Source: Legionella longbeachae (lineage in GTDB: Bacteria > Pseudomonadota > Gammaproteobacteria > Legionellales > Legionellaceae). Taken from it: a stretch of 16,298 bases of DNA. Location: contig JACPOX010000225.1 of assembly GCA_016191305.1 (NCBI GenBank), forward strand, positions 1 to 16,298, in the 5' to 3' direction. Both the position numbers and the translations under genes were made by a program. The notes under the pieces are model-generated. The model saw only the letters and a program-made list of their open reading frames with translations, did no database searches and was not told the origin of the DNA. Below are positions 15,502-16,298 of this stretch, one piece after another (the stretch's first letter is position 1; each line of letters opens with the position of its first letter).

Positions 15502-16298
15502 AGTTTATAATTTTGGTGCAGGTCCTTCAATGCTTCCTGAGGTAATACTTAATGAGGTTAAGGAGGAGCTCTTTGATTGGCAAAATCTTGGTGTTTCTAT
15601 TCTTGAAGTCGGTCATCGCAGTCCAGAATTTCAAGCTCTTTTAAGCCATGCAGAAGACACTTTAAGAGGGTTGCTTTTTATACCTAAAAATTATCGGGTC
15701 TTGTTTTTGGGTAGTGCTGCACGTACACAATTCGCCATGATTCCAATGAATCTATTATATCCTGATGAGCAAGCAGGTTATATGATTACTGGAATATGGT
15801 CGCATATGGCATTTTTTGAAGCTCAGCAGATGAAAAAAGCATATTGCGTTGGTAGTGACGAATCTAATGGTTATAAAACCATACCAGGTAAAAAAAATTG
15901 GGAAATAAAAGAAAATACATCCTACGTATATTACACACCAAATGAAACAATCAACGGTATTCGATTTCCTTATGTTCCAAATACTCAAGGAATTCCTTTG
16001 GTTGCTGATATGACTTCCTGTTTGCTTAGTGAGCCTATAGATATTACTAATTATGGATTGATTTTTGCTGGAGCACAGAAAAATATAGCAAATGCAGGAT
16101 TAACGATAGTAATTATCAGAGATGATTTATTAGAAAGAATACCATCTCCCCATGTGCCAACAATGCTTAATTATAAGATTCAAGCTGAGCATCATTCGCT
16201 TTATGCTACTCCGCCAGTATTTAATTGTTACTTAGCTGCTAAAATGTTTGATTGGCTAAAAGCATGTGGAGGAGTTGAGGAAATATTCCGGCTCAATT
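15491..16298 (+). CDS. serC: Phosphoserine aminotransferase (5' part)
   Basis: SerC is a PLP enzyme converting 3-phosphohydroxypyruvate and glutamate to phosphoserine and 2-oxoglutarate in serine (and, with PdxB, pyridoxal phosphate) synthesis. About 269 residues are visible before the window ends; the family is about 360. The start [20 protein letters not shown] matches the SerC N-terminus. Further matches are [13 protein letters not shown], the phosphate-loop segment [11 protein letters not shown] at about 71-81, TGIWSHMA with the conserved Trp103, [21 protein letters not shown] and [13 protein letters not shown], where Lys197 is the expected PLP-binding lysine. [18 protein letters not shown] follows near the edge. 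The ATG at 15491 overlaps the gyrA stop by 11 bases, suggesting translational coupling. The phosphate loop GSAART departs from the more usual GG-rich form. The frame is open to the right edge. Confidence 0.95.
   Translation, partial: MTNRVYNFGAGPSMLPEVILNEVKEELFDWQNLGVSILEVGHRSPEFQALLSHAEDTLRGLLFIPKNYRVLFLGSAARTQFAMIPMNLLYPDEQAGYMITGIWSHMAFFEAQQMKKAYCVGSDESNGYKTIPGKKNWEIKENTSYVYYTPNETINGIRFPYVPNTQGIPLVADMTSCLLSEPIDITNYGLIFAGAQKNIANAGLTIVIIRDDLLERIPSPHVPTMLNYKIQAEHHSLYATPPVFNCYLAAKMFDWLKACGGVEEIFRLN

Noticed and set aside
1..16298. A defence island, secretion cluster, prophage, CRISPR array or other novel multi-gene system
   Set aside because: All full-length frames were matched to housekeeping, transport or metabolic families, and no repeat-spacer array, integrase, transposase or tRNA-like fold was seen.

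Overview
The window is an ordinary stretch of gammaproteobacterial chromosome. Low GC, short intergenic gaps and the protein sequences (type II citrate synthase, a GyrA co-linear with that of E. coli but with Thr at position 83, and a divergent SerC) fit the family Legionellaceae best. That assignment is inferred from sequence character and gene content, not from a database search. Most genes are housekeeping genes; no phage, insertion sequence, CRISPR array, tRNA or rRNA was seen.

Layout, left to right. Positions 1-1712 (+) hold the 3' part of a TatD-family metal-dependent hydrolase followed by anmK (anhydromuropeptide recycling). Positions 1967-3265 (+) hold an MFS transporter with a TTG start. 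It converges with a minus-strand group at 6802-3270, read as a PolB-like DEDDy 3'-5' exonuclease, an MdfA-like multidrug antiporter and an OprB-type outer-membrane porin. Positions 6962-7484 hold the broken remains of a lipoprotein lytic transglycosylase. Positions 7631-8661 (+) are an adk-thioredoxin pair with overlapping reading frames. Next comes the glycerol locus: glpD (-) and glpK (+) diverge from about 125 bp. Then gltA (-) and gyrA (+) diverge from a gap of only 24 bp, and serC overlaps the end of gyrA and runs off the window.

Three themes stand out. First, two genes carry internal losses. GlpK is about 410 residues instead of about 500 and lacks the block after the catalytic GDQQ motif that supplies much of the ATP site. 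The transglycosylase lacks the middle of its catalytic domain and changes frame. GlpD next door looks intact, so sn-glycerol-3-phosphate could probably still be oxidised while free glycerol phosphorylation by this GlpK is doubtful. Second, four intergenic gaps contain members of one palindromic repeat family (core TGTAGGTTGGCC and variants) with perfect arms of 10, 13 and 20 bp in three of them and one decayed copy. Third, gene packing is tight: trx and glpD overlap tail to tail by 44 bp, MFS and porin are 4 bp apart tail to tail, and gltA and gyrA are 24 bp apart head to head.

I did not find a convincing new multi-gene system. The most useful items for follow-up are the internally deleted glpK, the palindrome family and the gltA/gyrA head-to-head arrangement.
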